64,000 nt of DNA. Origin: Sisyra terminalis. Lineage: Eukaryota > Arthropoda > Insecta > Neuroptera > Sisyridae. Below the pieces are notes generated by a model, which saw only the letters and a program-made list of their open reading frames with translations, ran no database searches and was not told where the DNA came from. Every line of letters begins with the position of its first letter. Position 1 is the first letter of the stretch. Below are positions 62,627-64,000 of this stretch, one piece after another. Both the position numbers and the translations under genes were made by a program. The stretch spans positions 22,072,001-22,136,000 of the forward strand of contig OY292280.1 in assembly GCA_958496175.1 (NCBI GenBank), given 5' to 3'.

Positions 62627-64000
62627 GAAAATTATTTTATCCTGAGTGCAAAAGGACAACCGCAATATCGTTTCAAACTTTCAAAAGGACTATTTTCTAA
62701 TGCATAAAAAGGACATAAGGGATGTTTTCCTCACTAAATTAAAGTTGAATATTATAAACTAAACCATTCTTAACCACTATGCAAAAAAAAAAAAAGCATT
62801 TGTTACGTATATCTTTGGAAAATTGAAACTGGAAATTAAATTGTTGAAAGTCAATGCGAAAATATTCGACTGATATTGGGTCACTTAATGAAGGTAATTT
62901 TCATTACGAGGTCTAGTTTTCTCAACGGATTTTGAATTAAGGCTATCAAGTGAAATATAATAGGAAAAAAATTTTGTCCTGTGTGCCAAAAGACACCCGC
63001 AATATCGTTTCAAACTTTCAAAAAGGACAATTTTCTAATGCATAAAAAGGACATAAGGGATGTTTTCCTCACTAAATTAAAGTTGAATATTATAAACTAA
63101 ACCATTCTTAACCACTATGCAAAAAATAAAAAGCATTAGTTACGTATATCTTTGGAAAATTGAAACTGGAAATTAAATTGTTGAAAGTCTAAGCGAAAAA
63201 ATTCGACTGATAATGGGTCACTTAAAGAAGGTGACTTTTCATTATGAGTTCTAGTTTTCTCAACGGATTTTGAATTAAGGCTATCAAGTGAAATATAATA
63301 GAAAAAAAATTTTGTCCTGCGTGCCAAAAGACACCCGCAATATCGTTTCAAACTTTCAAAAAGGACAATTTTCTAATGCATAAAAACGACATAAGGGATG
63401 TTTTCCTCACTAAATTAAAGTTGAATATTATAAACTAAACCATTCTTAACCACTATGCAAAAAATAAAAAGCATTAGTTACGTATATCTTTGGAAAATTG
63501 AAACTGGAAATTAAAATGTTGAAAGTCTATGCGAAAAAATTCGACTGATATTGGGTCACTTAAAGAAGGTGACTTTTCATTACGAGGTCTAGTTTTCTCA
63601 ACGGATTTTGAATTAAGGCTATCAAGTGAAATATAATAGGAAAACAATTTTGTCCTGTGTGCCAAAAGACACCCGCAATATCGTTTCAAACTTTCAAAAA
63701 GGACAATTTTCTAATGCATAAAAAGGACATAAGGGATGTTTTCCTCACTAAATTAAAGTTGAATATTATAAACTAAACCATTCTTAACCACTATGCAAAA
63801 AATAAAAAGCATTTGTTACGTATATCTTTGGAAAATTGAAACTGGAAATTAAATTGTTGAAAGTCTATGCGAAAATATTCGACTGATATTGGGTCACTTA
63901 ATGAAGGAAATTTTCATTATGAGGTCTAGTTTTCTCATCGGATTTTGAATTAAGGCTATCAAGTGAAATATAATAGGAAAAAAATTTTGTCCTGTGTGCC
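62627..64000 (-). repeat. 338-bp satellite array 3 (start; runs off the window)
   Basis: About four monomers are present, with the same left edge as arrays 1 and 2. The first is shorter at the TTTCAAAAGGACTATTTTC point. Marks such as GGTCACTTAATGAAGG and GCATTAGTTACG are not seen in the other arrays. Confidence 0.95.

Noticed and set aside
1..64000. Autonomous transposon with transposase, reverse transcriptase or LTRs
   Set aside because: No long catalytic frame, no LTR pair and no terminal inverted repeat with target-site duplication could be identified; the inverted blocks are segmental rather than TIR-like.
1..64000. Telomeric TTAGG-type repeats
   Set aside because: No run of such short repeats is present.

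Overview
The window is eukaryotic, non-prokaryotic repeat DNA, very AT-rich. It is most likely from an animal and plausibly an arthropod. Supporting signs are GT-AG splice sites with GTAAGT donors, tRNA-derived pol III A/B boxes, introns of about 80-90 nt and long satellite arrays. I see no operons, ribosome binding sites, rRNA or CRISPR, and I cannot name the species.

About 37.5 kb of the 64 kb is one satellite family, with a 338-bp monomer (sometimes 337 or 339) arranged head to tail. It forms three arrays: 5050-27868 (about 67 monomers), 37822-51185 (about 39) and 62627-64000 (about 4, cut by the window edge). The arrays contain higher-order repeats (HORs), including an 8786-bp 26-mer duplicated almost without change.

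The DNA between arrays is a set of repeated blocks that I call X, Y, Y' and pre-array. X (about 1 kb) carries three TGACGTCA palindromes and ends in a tRNA-like segment. Y and Y' (about 2.1-2.4 kb) are diverged paralogues with spliced-exon remnants. The order repeats as X - Y' - inverted decayed satellite - reverse Y - (reverse X) - X - Y - pre-array - satellite array. The window therefore holds the end of one macro-unit (1-27868), a whole one (27869-51185, 23317 bp) and most of a third (51186-64000). Reverse X and X meet in a near-perfect palindrome centred at 58241.5. In the middle macro-unit the centre of that palindrome has been deleted.

Real coding content is slight. The best candidate is a small secreted peptide gene on the minus strand of each Y' block (30463-30709 and 53767-54013). 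It has a signal peptide, consensus splice sites and no coding difference between its two copies. The exon remnants a, b and c in Y-type blocks are well delimited by splice sites, but a and b do not join in frame. Open frames inside satellite monomers and X blocks are probably incidental. Pieces of the satellite monomer lie inside the Y blocks and, inverted, beside Y'. This suggests that the satellite and the mobile-element-like blocks share an origin.
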